Source: Amycolatopsis dendrobii (GTDB lineage: Bacteria > Actinomycetota > Actinomycetes > Mycobacteriales > Pseudonocardiaceae). From it: a stretch of DNA of 64,000 bases. The notes under the pieces are model-generated. The model saw only the letters and a list, made by a program, of their open reading frames with translations. It searched no databases and was not told the DNA's origin. Both the position numbers and the translations under genes were made by a program. Of the stretch, positions 16,548 through 24,914 are shown piece by piece (the first letter of the stretch is position 1; every line of letters starts with the position of its first letter). The stretch lies in assembly GCF_014145675.1 (NCBI RefSeq), contig NZ_JACGZW010000009.1:434001-498000 (forward strand), read 5' to 3'.

Positions 16548-17669
16548 ATGACTGCACGACCTCCGTTCCGTGCCGATCATGTAGGGAGCCTGCTGCGGCC
16601 GGCGGTGCTGCGCGAAGCGCGGCGCGACCACGCGGCGGGGGAGATCTCCGCCGAACAACTGCGAGCCGTCGAGGACGACGCGATCCGCGACGTCGTGAAG
16701 ATGCAGAAGGCGGCCGGGCTCGAATCGGCGACCGACGGCGAGTTCCGCCGGTCCTCGTGGCACATGGACTTCATCTACGCGCTCGGCGGCGTCTCGCGCA
16801 GCGACGAGCGGCTGCACGTGAAATTCCACAATCTGGCCGGTGACCTGGAGTTCAGCCCGCCGGGGCTGCAGGTCGACGGCAAGGTGCGCCTCGACGAACC
16901 GATCTTCGCCGACCACTTCGAGTTCCTGAAGGCGCACACCGACCCGGGCATCACGCCGAAGCTGACCATCCCGTCGCCGAGCATGGTCTATTACCGCGGC
17001 GGCCGGGCGGCGGTGAGCGAAACCGTGTACCCGGAACTGGACGAGTTCTTCGCCGACCTCAGCGCGGCGTACGCGGAGCAGTTGCGCGCGATGAGTGCGC
17101 TGGGCTGCACGTATCTGCAGCTGGACGACACGAGCCTGGCGTATCTCAACGACCCGAAGCAGCGCGAACTCGTCGCGCGCATGGGCAGCGACCCGGACAC
17201 CATGCACCTGCGCAACATCTCGACGATCAACGCCGCGCTCGCCGGGAAACCGGACGACCTGACCGTGACGACGCACCTGTGCCGCGGCAATTTCCGCTCC
17301 TCGTGGGTGGCGTCCGGGAGCTACGAGTTCGTCGCCGAGGCGCTGTTCGGCGAACTGGCGGTGGACGGGTTCTTCCTGGAGTACGACGACGAGCGCTCCG
17401 GCGGGTTCGAGCCGTTGCGGTTCGTGCCGAAGGGAAAGCGGGTCGTGCTCGGGCTCGTGACCAGCAAACGGCCGGAGCTGGAAGACCCGGACGCGCTGGT
17501 GCGGCGGATCGAGGAGGCGTCGCGGTACGTGGACGTGGACCAGCTGTGCTTGTCGCCGCAATGCGGGTTCTCGTCCACTGAGGAGGGAAACGACCTGACC
17601 GCCACTGAGCAGCTGCGGAAGCTGGAGCTGATCGTGTCGACGGCGGAGAGGGTCTGGGGCCGCTCGTGA
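16548..17669 (+). CDS. MetE C-terminal-like cobalamin-independent methyltransferase
   Basis: 373 aa from ATG 16548. It matches the short single-barrel relatives of cobalamin-independent methionine synthase. The zinc ligands are identifiable: His and Cys in THLCRGN, Glu in FFLEYD, and Cys in LCLSPQCGFSS. The N-terminal FRADHVGSLLRP is the family opening motif. It lacks the N-terminal folate domain of full MetE, so it may use another methyl donor (methylcobalamin protein, homocysteine betaine or S-methylmethionine type). It is translationally coupled to the NIPSNAP gene (start overlaps stop). Confidence 0.8.
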   Translation: MTARPPFRADHVGSLLRPAVLREARRDHAAGEISAEQLRAVEDDAIRDVVKMQKAAGLESATDGEFRRSSWHMDFIYALGGVSRSDERLHVKFHNLAGDLEFSPPGLQVDGKVRLDEPIFADHFEFLKAHTDPGITPKLTIPSPSMVYYRGGRAAVSETVYPELDEFFADLSAAYAEQLRAMSALGCTYLQLDDTSLAYLNDPKQRELVARMGSDPDTMHLRNISTINAALAGKPDDLTVTTHLCRGNFRSSWVASGSYEFVAEALFGELAVDGFFLEYDDERSGGFEPLRFVPKGKRVVLGLVTSKRPELEDPDALVRRIEEASRYVDVDQLCLSPQCGFSSTEEGNDLTATEQLRKLELIVSTAERVWGRS

Positions 17670-17974
17670 TCACCTGCGTTGTCGACTACGTGATCGACCC
17701 GGAGAAGATCGCGGACTTCGAACGCTTCGCCGCCGAATGGATGCGCCTGGTGCGCCGCGAGGGCGGCGTGCACCACGGGTATTTCCTGCCCGCAGAAGGG
17801 GCCAGCGACGAGGCGAGGGCGTTGTTCAGCTTCGAAAGCCTGGCCGCCTACGAGCGGTACCGGACCCTGTTCGGAGTGGACCCGGAGTTCGTGGCGGCGG
17901 ATCGGATCCGAGACGAGAGCGGGTGCGTGATCCGGTACCGGCGGACGTTCATGCGGCCGCTGCTGCCGGAATGA
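17666..17974 (+). CDS. NIPSNAP-family small protein
   Basis: 102 aa from a GTG that overlaps the upstream stop by 4 nt (GTGA), a sign of coupling. The sequence ITCVVDYVIDPEKIADFERFAAEW and FSFESLAAYERYR are typical NIPSNAP ferredoxin-like fold features. The family has no assigned catalytic role. It often accompanies monooxygenase-like or small-molecule genes. It ends one base before the convergent MerR gene. Confidence 0.75.
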   Translation: MITCVVDYVIDPEKIADFERFAAEWMRLVRREGGVHHGYFLPAEGASDEARALFSFESLAAYERYRTLFGVDPEFVAADRIRDESGCVIRYRRTFMRPLLPE

Positions 17975-18646
17975 TCACGCGAGGTAGCGCGACAGCTGGG
18001 CGGATCCGTCCAGCATCGCGTGCGCCCGGGCGGTGAGCCGGGAACGCCAGGTGCGCAAGGCTTCTTCCAGCGGCGCGACCCCGCCCGCGTGCCGGACCTG
18101 TTCCAGTACTGCCGCGATGCGGGCCAGCGGGTAGCCGCCGCGGCGTAGTTGATGGGCGAGGCGGGCGTCGCGGACCACGGCCGGCGGGTAGCGGCGGTTT
18201 CCGGCGTGGTCTCGCTCCGGCTGGAGGATCCCGGCGGCCTCCCATTTGCGCAGCGTGGCGGGGTGCACGGACAGCTGGTGCGCGAGCGCGCCGATCGACG
18301 GCACGGTCTGGCGTACGTCCGGTTCTTGGGTCAGGTTGCGCAGGGCGTGCTCGACCTCGGTGAGGGTGCCGCGGTCGCGCAGCAGTTCGGCGTGCCCCTC
18401 GTCGATCAGCTGGAACGCGGTGTCTTCCGAACGCTCGTTGACCGCGCGGAGGATCGCTGCCGCGCGGGCGTGGCCGAAGCCGGGGCGCAGGGCGAGGAAG
18501 GCGCGCAACGCTTGCGCGTGGTGTTCGGTGTACGTCCGGTAGCCCTGCGGTCCGCGTTCGGAGGGCGGGAGGATGCCGTCCTCCTCGTAGTTGCGGACGG
18601 CCTGGGTCGACAAGCCGTGCTCGCGGGCTAGGTCCTTCGGACGCAT
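17975..18646 (-). CDS. Double-HTH MerR regulator (TioE-like)
   Basis: 223 aa. Two MerR-type helix-turn-helix modules are present: residues 1-40 (LAREHGLSTQAVRNYEEDGI, then RTYTEHHAQALR) and residues 120-165 (LAHQLSVHPATLRKWEAAGI, then RRYPPAVVRDARLAHQLRRGG). This duplicated layout defines the TioE-type subgroup. It is divergent from the erythromycin-esterase-like gene with a 89-bp spacer, so it probably controls itself and that gene. The spacer holds GGCA/TGCC (18695-18705) and a TACGGT -10 candidate (18723-18728). Confidence 0.8.
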   Translation of the reverse strand: MRPKDLAREHGLSTQAVRNYEEDGILPPSERGPQGYRTYTEHHAQALRAFLALRPGFGHARAAAILRAVNERSEDTAFQLIDEGHAELLRDRGTLTEVEHALRNLTQEPDVRQTVPSIGALAHQLSVHPATLRKWEAAGILQPERDHAGNRRYPPAVVRDARLAHQLRRGGYPLARIAAVLEQVRHAGGVAPLEEALRTWRSRLTARAHAMLDGSAQLSRYLA

Positions 18647-18735
18647 GTCACCTCCGATTTGAGGGTTTATCCGCTATTCAACCAGGTGGTTCGCGGCAAA
18701 GTGCCAATAGAGAGTTCAACGATACGGTCAAAGCA

Positions 18736-19815
18736 ATGAAGACCTTCGACGACTTCCTCGCCCACCGTTCGCCGACCCTGCTCGGACTCGGCGAGCCCAC
18801 GCACTGGACCGAGGCGTTCCCGTTGTTCCGCAACGAAATCTTCCAGCACCTCGTCCTCGAACACGGCTATCGCTCGATCGCGCTGGAGAGCGACTGCCTG
18901 GCCGGACGGTTGGTCGACCGCTACGTGACCACCGGCGAAGGCGACCTCGACAAGGTGCTGGCCACCGGGTTCAGCCATGGCTTCGGAGCGTTCCCGTCGA
19001 ACCGTGCGCTGGTCGAGTGGCTGCGCGACCACAACGCCGGTCGCGCGCTCGAAGACCAGGTCCGCTTCCACGGCTTCGACGCCCCGCTGGAGATGGCGAG
19101 CGCACCCAGCCCGCGCGCGGTGCTCGCCGAACTGCACGGCTTCTTGTCCGAGCACCTTGACGACGTGCCGCACGACGTCGCGACCATCGAGCGGCTGGCC
19201 GGCGACGACGCGGCTTGGGCGGACGAAGCGGCGATGTGGGACGGTTCTCAGTCCAAAGGGGACAGTCCGGACGCACGTGAGCTGCGGTTAGTCGCCGACG
19301 ACCTCGCGGGCCACTTCGAACGGGCCCGCCCGGCGTTGCCCGAGGGTGGCGATCTGCTCGCCCGGACCGCGGTCGGGCTCTGTCGCTACCACTCGCTGAT
19401 GGCCGACACGGCGCCGGAACGGATGGGTCGGCTAGGGGCGCAGCGCGATGCGATGATGGCGGACAACCTGCTCGCGTTGCCGGGTGCCTTCGTCTCCGCG
19501 CACAACCAGCATCTTCAGCGGCGTGCGGCCTCGATGATGGGTGCGCGGTGGTGGAGCGCGGGCGCGCAGGTCGCGCACCGGCTTGGTGACCGGTATGTGT
19601 TCATTGCCACCGATTTCGGCTCGTCCGATGGGGTAGCGGCACCCGCACCGGGGACGCTGCAGGCGTATCTCGCCGCGACGGTCCAGGACCGTGAACTGGT
19701 CGAAACCGCCGGAATCGACCCCGGACTGCCCGCGCGGACCGGCGACGGACGCGGGTATCTCCCGTTCGACGCGGTCGAGGCGGCGGACGCGATCGCGTTC
19801 CTGCACCGGGTGTGA
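18736..19815 (+). CDS. Erythromycin esterase-family protein
   Basis: 359 aa. The family includes macrolide lactone hydrolases (EreA/EreB) and many enzymes of unknown substrate. The conserved active-site segments are present: GLGEPTHWTEAF (His), SIALESDC (Glu), and SAHNQHLQRR (His and Arg). The presence of these does not prove macrolide resistance, because chromosomal actinomycete homologues are common and uncharacterised. It is divergent from a MerR regulator, which hints at inducible expression by a small molecule. Confidence 0.78.
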   Translation: MKTFDDFLAHRSPTLLGLGEPTHWTEAFPLFRNEIFQHLVLEHGYRSIALESDCLAGRLVDRYVTTGEGDLDKVLATGFSHGFGAFPSNRALVEWLRDHNAGRALEDQVRFHGFDAPLEMASAPSPRAVLAELHGFLSEHLDDVPHDVATIERLAGDDAAWADEAAMWDGSQSKGDSPDARELRLVADDLAGHFERARPALPEGGDLLARTAVGLCRYHSLMADTAPERMGRLGAQRDAMMADNLLALPGAFVSAHNQHLQRRAASMMGARWWSAGAQVAHRLGDRYVFIATDFGSSDGVAAPAPGTLQAYLAATVQDRELVETAGIDPGLPARTGDGRGYLPFDAVEAADAIAFLHRV

Positions 19816-19882
19816 CCGCTGCTCCTCGACGATCTTGGCCGAGGTGTGCTCAGATGGAGCCCGGGATGTCGGGAGGAGCGAG

Positions 19883-21106
19883 ATGAGCACCGAGACCGTT
19901 CTCGTCGTGGGCAGCGGGCAAAGCGGCTTCCAGGCCGCGGCGTCCTTGCGGGACAAGGGGTTCGCCGGCCGCGTGGTTCTGATCGGGGACGAGCCGGGGG
20001 TGCCGTATCAGCGGCCGCCGCTGTCGAAGGCGTACCTGGCGGGCAGCGCGGGCGCCGAGCAGCTGGTGCTGCGGCCGGAGGACTACTTCGCCGAGAAGGA
20101 CATCGAGCTGGTCCGCGGCCGGGTCGCCGCGATCGACCGGGACGCGGCGAAAGTCCGGCTCGAGGACGGTACGGAGCTGGGGTACGACCATGTGGTGCTG
20201 GCCACTGGCGCGCGCAACCGTGCGCTGCCGGTGCCCGGTGCCGACCTCGAAGGCGTCCTGATGCTGCGCACCCGCGAGGACGCCGACCGGCTGCGGACCT
20301 CGCTCGAAGCGGCGGGCGACGTCGTGGTGATCGGCGGCGGGTTCATCGGGCTGGAGTTCGCCTCGCACGCCGGCCGTCCGGTCACCGTGGTGGAGGCGCA
20401 GGACCGGCTGCTGGCGCGGGTCGCGTCGCCGGAGATCTCGGAGTTTTTCGCCGACCATCACCGGGCGGCTGGGCACACGCTGCTGCTGGGCGCCGGGGTC
20501 ACCGCACTGCACGGGTCCGGTCGCGTGGAGTCGGTTGAGCTCTCCGACGGACGACGGCTGCCCGCGGACCTCGTGGTCGTCGCGGTCGGCGTGTTGCCGG
20601 AGACGACGCTGGCCGAGGCGGCTGGTCTTGAAGTGCGCAACGGCGTGGTCGTGGACGAACACTTGCGCACCGAGGACCCGAAGATTTTCGCGATCGGCGA
20701 CTGCGCGTGCTTCCCGTGCGTCCAGGCCGGCGCCGCGACCCGGTTGGAATCCGTGCAGAACGCCGTCGACCAGGCCCGTTCGGTGGCCGCGGCGATCGCC
20801 GGGGAACCGGCGCGCTACGACAGCCTGCCGTGGTTCTGGACCGACCAGACCGGTGCGAAACTGCAGATCGCGGGCATCCTCGACGCCGCCGACCGGACTG
20901 TGGTCACTGGTGACCGGTCTGCCGGGAAGTTCTCGGTGTTGTCCTTCCGCGACGACGTGCTGATCGCCGTCGAATCGGTCAACCGCGCGCCGGACCACAT
21001 CGCCGCGCGCCGGCTTTTCGCGGCGGAACCGCATCCGGCGTACGCGGATCTGGAAGCCAGCTCGTTTGATCTGAAAGCACACCTGAAGTCGCGCACCGCG
21101 GCTTGA
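19883..21106 (+). CDS. FAD-dependent ferredoxin reductase
   Basis: 407 aa from ATG 19883, after GGGAGGAG. It is a rhodocoxin/putidaredoxin-reductase-type enzyme. FAD motif GSGQSGFQAAASLRDKGF is at the N terminus, NAD motif VVIGGGFIGLEFAS is at about 145, FAIGDCA binds FAD near 270, and a reductase C-terminal domain follows. It would transfer electrons from NAD(P)H to a ferredoxin for a P450 or Rieske oxygenase, yet no ferredoxin, P450 or Rieske gene is nearby. It is 12 bp upstream of pobA and probably co-transcribed. Confidence 0.85.
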   Translation: MSTETVLVVGSGQSGFQAAASLRDKGFAGRVVLIGDEPGVPYQRPPLSKAYLAGSAGAEQLVLRPEDYFAEKDIELVRGRVAAIDRDAAKVRLEDGTELGYDHVVLATGARNRALPVPGADLEGVLMLRTREDADRLRTSLEAAGDVVVIGGGFIGLEFASHAGRPVTVVEAQDRLLARVASPEISEFFADHHRAAGHTLLLGAGVTALHGSGRVESVELSDGRRLPADLVVVAVGVLPETTLAEAAGLEVRNGVVVDEHLRTEDPKIFAIGDCACFPCVQAGAATRLESVQNAVDQARSVAAAIAGEPARYDSLPWFWTDQTGAKLQIAGILDAADRTVVTGDRSAGKFSVLSFRDDVLIAVESVNRAPDHIAARRLFAAEPHPAYADLEASSFDLKAHLKSRTAA

Positions 21107-21118
21107 TCGGAGGTTCCG

Positions 21119-22291
21119 TTGCGCACGCAGGTCGCCGTGATCGGTGCCGGCCCGGCCGGGTTGCTGCTGTCGTATCTGCTGCACCAAGCGGGTGTCGAGG
21201 CTGTTGTGCTCGAAGCCCGCGACCGCGAGTACGTGCGGCAACGCGTGCGCGCCGGGGTCTGCGAACAACCGACGGTCGACCTGCTCACGGAGATCGGCCT
21301 CGGCGGCCGGTTGGCCGCGGAAGGCTTGCCGCACGAGGGGTTCTCGCTTCGATTCGACGGTGCCGACCACCGCATCGCGCTCACCGAGCTGACCGGCAAG
21401 GCGATCACGGTGTACGGGCAGCAGGAGATTGTGAAAGACCTCGTGGATGCGCACGAGGCCGCGGACCTGCCGCTGCACTTCGAGGTTTCGGAAGTCGCTC
21501 TGTCCGCATTGGACACTTCGCGCCCCGTGGTGCGCTACCGCGATTCCTCTGGTGCCCTGCAAACCCTGGAATGCGACGCCGTGGCAGGCTGCGACGGTTT
21601 CCACGGCGTCTCGCGTCCGTCCATTCCGGACGGTGTGCTGGCGACCTTCGAACGGGAGTACCCCTTTGCTTGGCTCGGGGTGCTGGCGCGGACGCCGCCG
21701 TCGCATGAGGAGCTGATCTACACCCATCATCCGCGGGGCTTCGCCTTGCACAGCATGCGTTCCCCGGATGTCACGCGGTTGTACCTCCAGGTTGCCCCGA
21801 CGGAAGATCTGGCTGCCTGGTCGGATGACCGGATCTGGACGGAACTGTCGACGCGCCTGGCGGTCGACGGGGAGTTCACCCTGCAAGAGGGGCCGATCCT
21901 GGACAAGGGCATCACGCCGATGCGGAGCTTCGTCACCGAACCCATGCGCCACGGCCGGTTGTTCCTGGCGGGCGACGCGGCGCACATCGTGCCGCCGACC
22001 GGGGCCAAGGGAATGAACCTGGCGGTCGCGGACGTCGTGGTGCTGTCGCGGGCTTTGGTGGCTTTGCTGCAGGGGGATCCGTCGCTGGCGGAGTCCTATT
22101 CGGACACTTGCCTGCGCCGGGTGTGGCGGGCGGAGCACTTCTCGTGGTTCATGACGACGATGCTGCACGTGGACCCGGGGGCGGATGCGTTTGCCCAGCG
22201 GTTGCAGCTGTCGCAGTTGCGGTACACGGCTTCGTCTAGGGCGGCGGCTGCCAGTTTGGCGGAGAACTACGTGGGGTTGCCGTTCGCCTGA
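21119..22291 (+). CDS. pobA: 4-hydroxybenzoate 3-monooxygenase
   Basis: 390 aa from TTG 21119, set by GGAGG 5 nt upstream. It hydroxylates 4-hydroxybenzoate to protocatechuate using FAD and NAD(P)H, the entry to the beta-ketoadipate pathway. Motifs: GAGPAGLLLSYLLHQ (FAD), RVRAGVCEQPTVDLL (family-specific PobA loop), CDGFHGVSR (DG motif) and LAGDAAHIVPPTGAKGMN (GD motif). Length matches PobA. Protocatechuate dioxygenase genes are not in this window. The reductase upstream is not expected to be needed by PobA, so their pairing is unexplained. Confidence 0.88.
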   Translation: MRTQVAVIGAGPAGLLLSYLLHQAGVEAVVLEARDREYVRQRVRAGVCEQPTVDLLTEIGLGGRLAAEGLPHEGFSLRFDGADHRIALTELTGKAITVYGQQEIVKDLVDAHEAADLPLHFEVSEVALSALDTSRPVVRYRDSSGALQTLECDAVAGCDGFHGVSRPSIPDGVLATFEREYPFAWLGVLARTPPSHEELIYTHHPRGFALHSMRSPDVTRLYLQVAPTEDLAAWSDDRIWTELSTRLAVDGEFTLQEGPILDKGITPMRSFVTEPMRHGRLFLAGDAAHIVPPTGAKGMNLAVADVVVLSRALVALLQGDPSLAESYSDTCLRRVWRAEHFSWFMTTMLHVDPGADAFAQRLQLSQLRYTASSRAAAASLAENYVGLPFA

Positions 22292-22316
22292 GTGCGTAGC
22301 GATAAGCGGGGGCGGG

Positions 22317-24034
22317 ATGCTGGACGACGAACTGGCCGACATCGTCGGGAACCTTCGTCGACTCGGTGGCGACGATGCCGACGTCGAAGCCAAGCGCGCC
22401 GAGGACCGCCTGCCTGAATCGGTTCGCACACGGTCTCCGCGTTCGCCAATACGCGTAGTGGAGCGCTGATTCTCGGGCTCGACGAGGCCTCGGGGTTCAG
22501 CGCGAACGGCGTGCGCGACCCGGCGAAAATGACTGCCGACCTGTCCGCGGTCTGCGCCGACGAGATGGAGCCGCCGCTGCGGCCCTTGATCAGGACGCAT
22601 CGTTTCGAGGGTGCTGACCTCGTCGTGGCCGAGGTCCCCGCGCTCGACAGCCGCAGCAGGCCCTGTTTCGCCAAGCGGCTCGGAATGGCGCAGGGCAGCT
22701 ACGTCCGGGTCTGGGACGGGGACCGGCGGCTCAGCGGGTACGAGGTCCATCTCATGGTGGCCACCCGGGGTCAGCCGCGAGACGACGAGGAGCCGGTTTC
22801 TGAAGCAAGTCTTGCCGACTTGGACTCCGAACTCGTCTCGACGTTCGTCGGGCGGCTTAAACAGCAGCGGCCCTACGCGTTCGCGGACCTTTCGCGAGAG
22901 GATGTTCTGCGCAGGGTCAAGGTTCTCGTCGATGACCGGGTGACTGTCGCGGGGTTGCTGGCACTCGGGCGCTATCCGCAGCACTTCTTTCCTCAGCTGA
23001 TGATTTCCTTCGTGCACTACCCGACGCTGGAAGGGGCAGACCTCCGCACTGGAGACAGATTCCTCGACAACCGGGTTCTCGAAGGGGCGATCCCCACGAT
23101 GGTCCGCGACGCGCTGGCTGTGCTTCGGGCGAACATGTCACGCCGGGCGACGGTGCGCGGCGCCGGGCGCATCGACAGCTGGGAGTACCCAGAACCAGCG
23201 CTGCGCGAGGCCGTGGTCAATGCGTTGGCCCATCGCGACTATTCGCCAGAATCTCGTGGTGCCCAGGTGCAGATCGAGATGTACCCGGACCGGCTCGTCA
23301 TTCGTAATCCCGGCGGCCTATACGGGCCGGTTACCGAAGACACCTTGGGGGAGGAAGGTGTTTCTTCGGCGCGGAACGCCACTTTGCTCAAGCTGCTCGA
23401 GGACGTGCCGCTGCCGGGCACGGCGCGCACCGTGTGCGAGAACCGCGGCTCGGGAATCCGCACGATGCTCATGGCGTTGCGGGACGCCTCGCTGAGTCCG
23501 CCGCGGTTCGTCGACAAGATCTCCTTTTTCCGGGTCGATTTTCCGAATCACGCGTTGATCAGCGACGAGGTTGTCGCCTGGATTCGAGCGCTGGGGGAAT
23601 ACGGGCTCACCGACAGCCAGTGCCTCGGGCCGGCCATGAGCAAAGCCGGAGACGTCCTGGACAACCATTCCTACCGCAATGCGACCGGGGTGGACTCGCG
23701 GCGCGCGACTGCCGAACTCGGCGACCTGGTGGCGCGCGGCCTGCTGCGGCAGACCGGAAGCCGACGGTGGGCGCGCTACGAACTCGTCGCTTCGGCCGGC
23801 ACCGGTCTTCGGTCGAGCGGCAGGCGGGACCGGCGGCGAGAGGTGCTGGATGCCTTGGGCTCTGCCGAACTGGCTCGGGCCGAACTGGCGGTGCTGCTGG
23901 ACATGCCGGACAAGACGGTGTCCCGATGGTTGCGCGTGCTTCGAGACGAGGAGCTGGTCGAGCTGATCGGCGAGTCCCCGCGCAGCCCGAACGCGCGCTA
24001 CCGGCGCACCGGCAAGGTCATGCTCGGCGAATAA
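22317..24034 (+). pseudogene. AlbA_2/Schlafen-type ATP-binding regulator, frameshifted
   Basis: The ATG at 22317 begins MLDDELADIVGNLRRLG and EAKRAEDRLPESVR, a typical AlbA_2 opening. After codon 37 (22427) the frame is lost; reading from 22430 in the +1 frame continues the same domain as TVSAFANTRSGALILGLDEA and runs uninterrupted to 24034. So one base seems to be missing at about 22428-22429. The downstream frame (502+ aa) has a GHKL-like ATPase segment (ALREAVVNALAHRDYS, GGLYGPVT, NRGSGIRTM) and a C-terminal winged helix (SAELARAELAVLLDMPDKTVSRW). The family comprises putative transcriptional regulators with an HATPase_c_4 domain. An ATG at 22511 could give a truncated product. Sequencing error or a true frameshift are both possible. 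Confidence 0.75.
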
Positions 24035-24045
24035 CCCACACACCT

Positions 24046-24092
24046 GGTCAACCCAAGGTTGACGCAATCCAATCGTCAACCTACAGTTGACG
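24046..24092 (+). promoter_or_regulatory. Palindromic promoter-operator of HTH-ClpN gene
   Basis: TTGACG (24059-24064) and TACAGT (24082-24087) are exactly 17 bp apart, and the -10 ends seven bases before ATG 24095, giving a probably leaderless transcript. GGTTGACG (24057-24064) and CGTCAACC (24074-24081) form a perfect 8-bp inverted repeat covering the -35 and spacer. A further GGTCAACC half-site lies at 24046-24053 and another TTGACG at 24087-24092. The same arrangement occurs at 41309-41349. Confidence 0.75.
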
Positions 24093-24094
24093 AC

Positions 24095-24817
24095 ATGACC
24101 GACTCAGTGAAGCTCGACGACCTCATCAGCGCCATCAAGGCCAACAACGAAAAAGACGCCCTCGCCCAGCTCACCGACGCCGTGTACGTCGGCCAGCACC
24201 TCGGCGACGTCGCTGACCACCTGATCGGCCACTTCGTCGACCAGGCCCGGCGCAGCGGGGCCTCCTGGACCGACATCGGGGCCAGCATGGGCGTGTCCAA
24301 ACAGGCCGCCCAGAAGAGATTCGTTCCGAAGACCGACGATTCGTCCGGCGGAATACAACGGATGTTCGGCCGCTACACCGACCGGGCGCGGCACGTCATC
24401 GTCGCGGCTCAGCAGGCGGCCATCGACGGCAAGAGCCCCGAAATCGACACCGTGCACCTGCTGCTCGGCCTGCTCTCCGAGCCGGACGCGCTGGCGGCGG
24501 GCGCGATTGTCGCTCAAGGGATCACCCTCGAAGCGGTCAAGGAAGCGGCCGAAGCGAGGCTGCCGGAGCCAGTCGACGAGGCTCCCGAGAAGGTGCCGTT
24601 CGCGCCCGCGGGCAAGAAGACTCTCGAACTCACCCTGCGCGAGGGGCTGCGGCTCGGGCACAACTACATCGGCACCGAGCACATTCTCCTCGCCTTGCTG
24701 GAACAGGGCGAGGGCGCGGGCTACGAAGTCCTCGCCGCACTGGGGGTCGACAAGGAAAAGTCCGAAACGAAGATCAAGGAATACCTCGCGGAAATTCTCA
24801 GCACCTTGCAAAAATGA
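24095..24817 (+). CDS. HTH-Clp N-terminal domain fusion protein
   Basis: 240 aa from ATG 24095, probably leaderless. Residues 1-75 are a small helical DNA-binding module whose HTH reads SWTDIGASMGVSKQAAQKRF. Residues 88-238 hold two Clp-N repeats (MFGRYTDRARHVIVAAQQAA with VHLLLGLL, and LELTLREGLRLGHNYIGTEHILLALL), as in the substrate-binding N domain of ClpC/ClpA. No AAA+ ATPase follows, so this is not a Clp unfoldase; it may be an adaptor, a stress sensor or a repressor whose ligand is recognised by the Clp-N fold. A second locus at 41356-42098 has the same two modules as separate genes under a matching promoter-operator. Confidence 0.8.
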   Translation: MTDSVKLDDLISAIKANNEKDALAQLTDAVYVGQHLGDVADHLIGHFVDQARRSGASWTDIGASMGVSKQAAQKRFVPKTDDSSGGIQRMFGRYTDRARHVIVAAQQAAIDGKSPEIDTVHLLLGLLSEPDALAAGAIVAQGITLEAVKEAAEARLPEPVDEAPEKVPFAPAGKKTLELTLREGLRLGHNYIGTEHILLALLEQGEGAGYEVLAALGVDKEKSETKIKEYLAEILSTLQK

Positions 24818-24861
24818 TCGCCATCGCGCTCGCGGTGCTGTTCATCTTGACCCTGATATAG
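24814..24861 (+). CDS. Possible 15-aa hydrophobic microprotein
   Basis: ATG 24814 overlaps the stop of the HTH-ClpN gene (ATGA). The peptide is MIAIALAVLFILTLI, entirely hydrophobic and long enough to nearly span a membrane. Thirteen of the fourteen sense codons after ATG end in G or C, as for real genes here, and the ORF stops just before the terminator stem. Similar tiny single-helix peptides are known in bacteria, but nothing identifies this one. It would be expressed by termination-reinitiation. Confidence 0.4.
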   Translation: MIAIALAVLFILTLI

Positions 24862-24900
24862 AGACGGGCTCTCCCCGAGGACAAAGGGGAGAGCCCGTCT
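24862..24900. terminator. Strong bidirectional hairpin
   Basis: A 15-bp perfect stem (24862-24876 with 24886-24900) with a 9-nt loop lies between the HTH-ClpN transcription unit and the convergent gnd gene. Confidence 0.85.
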
Positions 24901-24914
24901 TCAGCAAGAGAAAA

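Noticed and set aside
19883..22291. Ferredoxin reductase and pobA as a two-component oxygenase
   Set aside because: PobA is a single-component flavoprotein hydroxylase using NAD(P)H directly; co-transcription does not imply a joint enzyme.
22511..24034. Frame from 22511 as a complete gene
   Set aside because: It lacks the AlbA_2 N terminus, which is present intact in the neighbouring frame from 22317, so the frameshifted interpretation is preferred.
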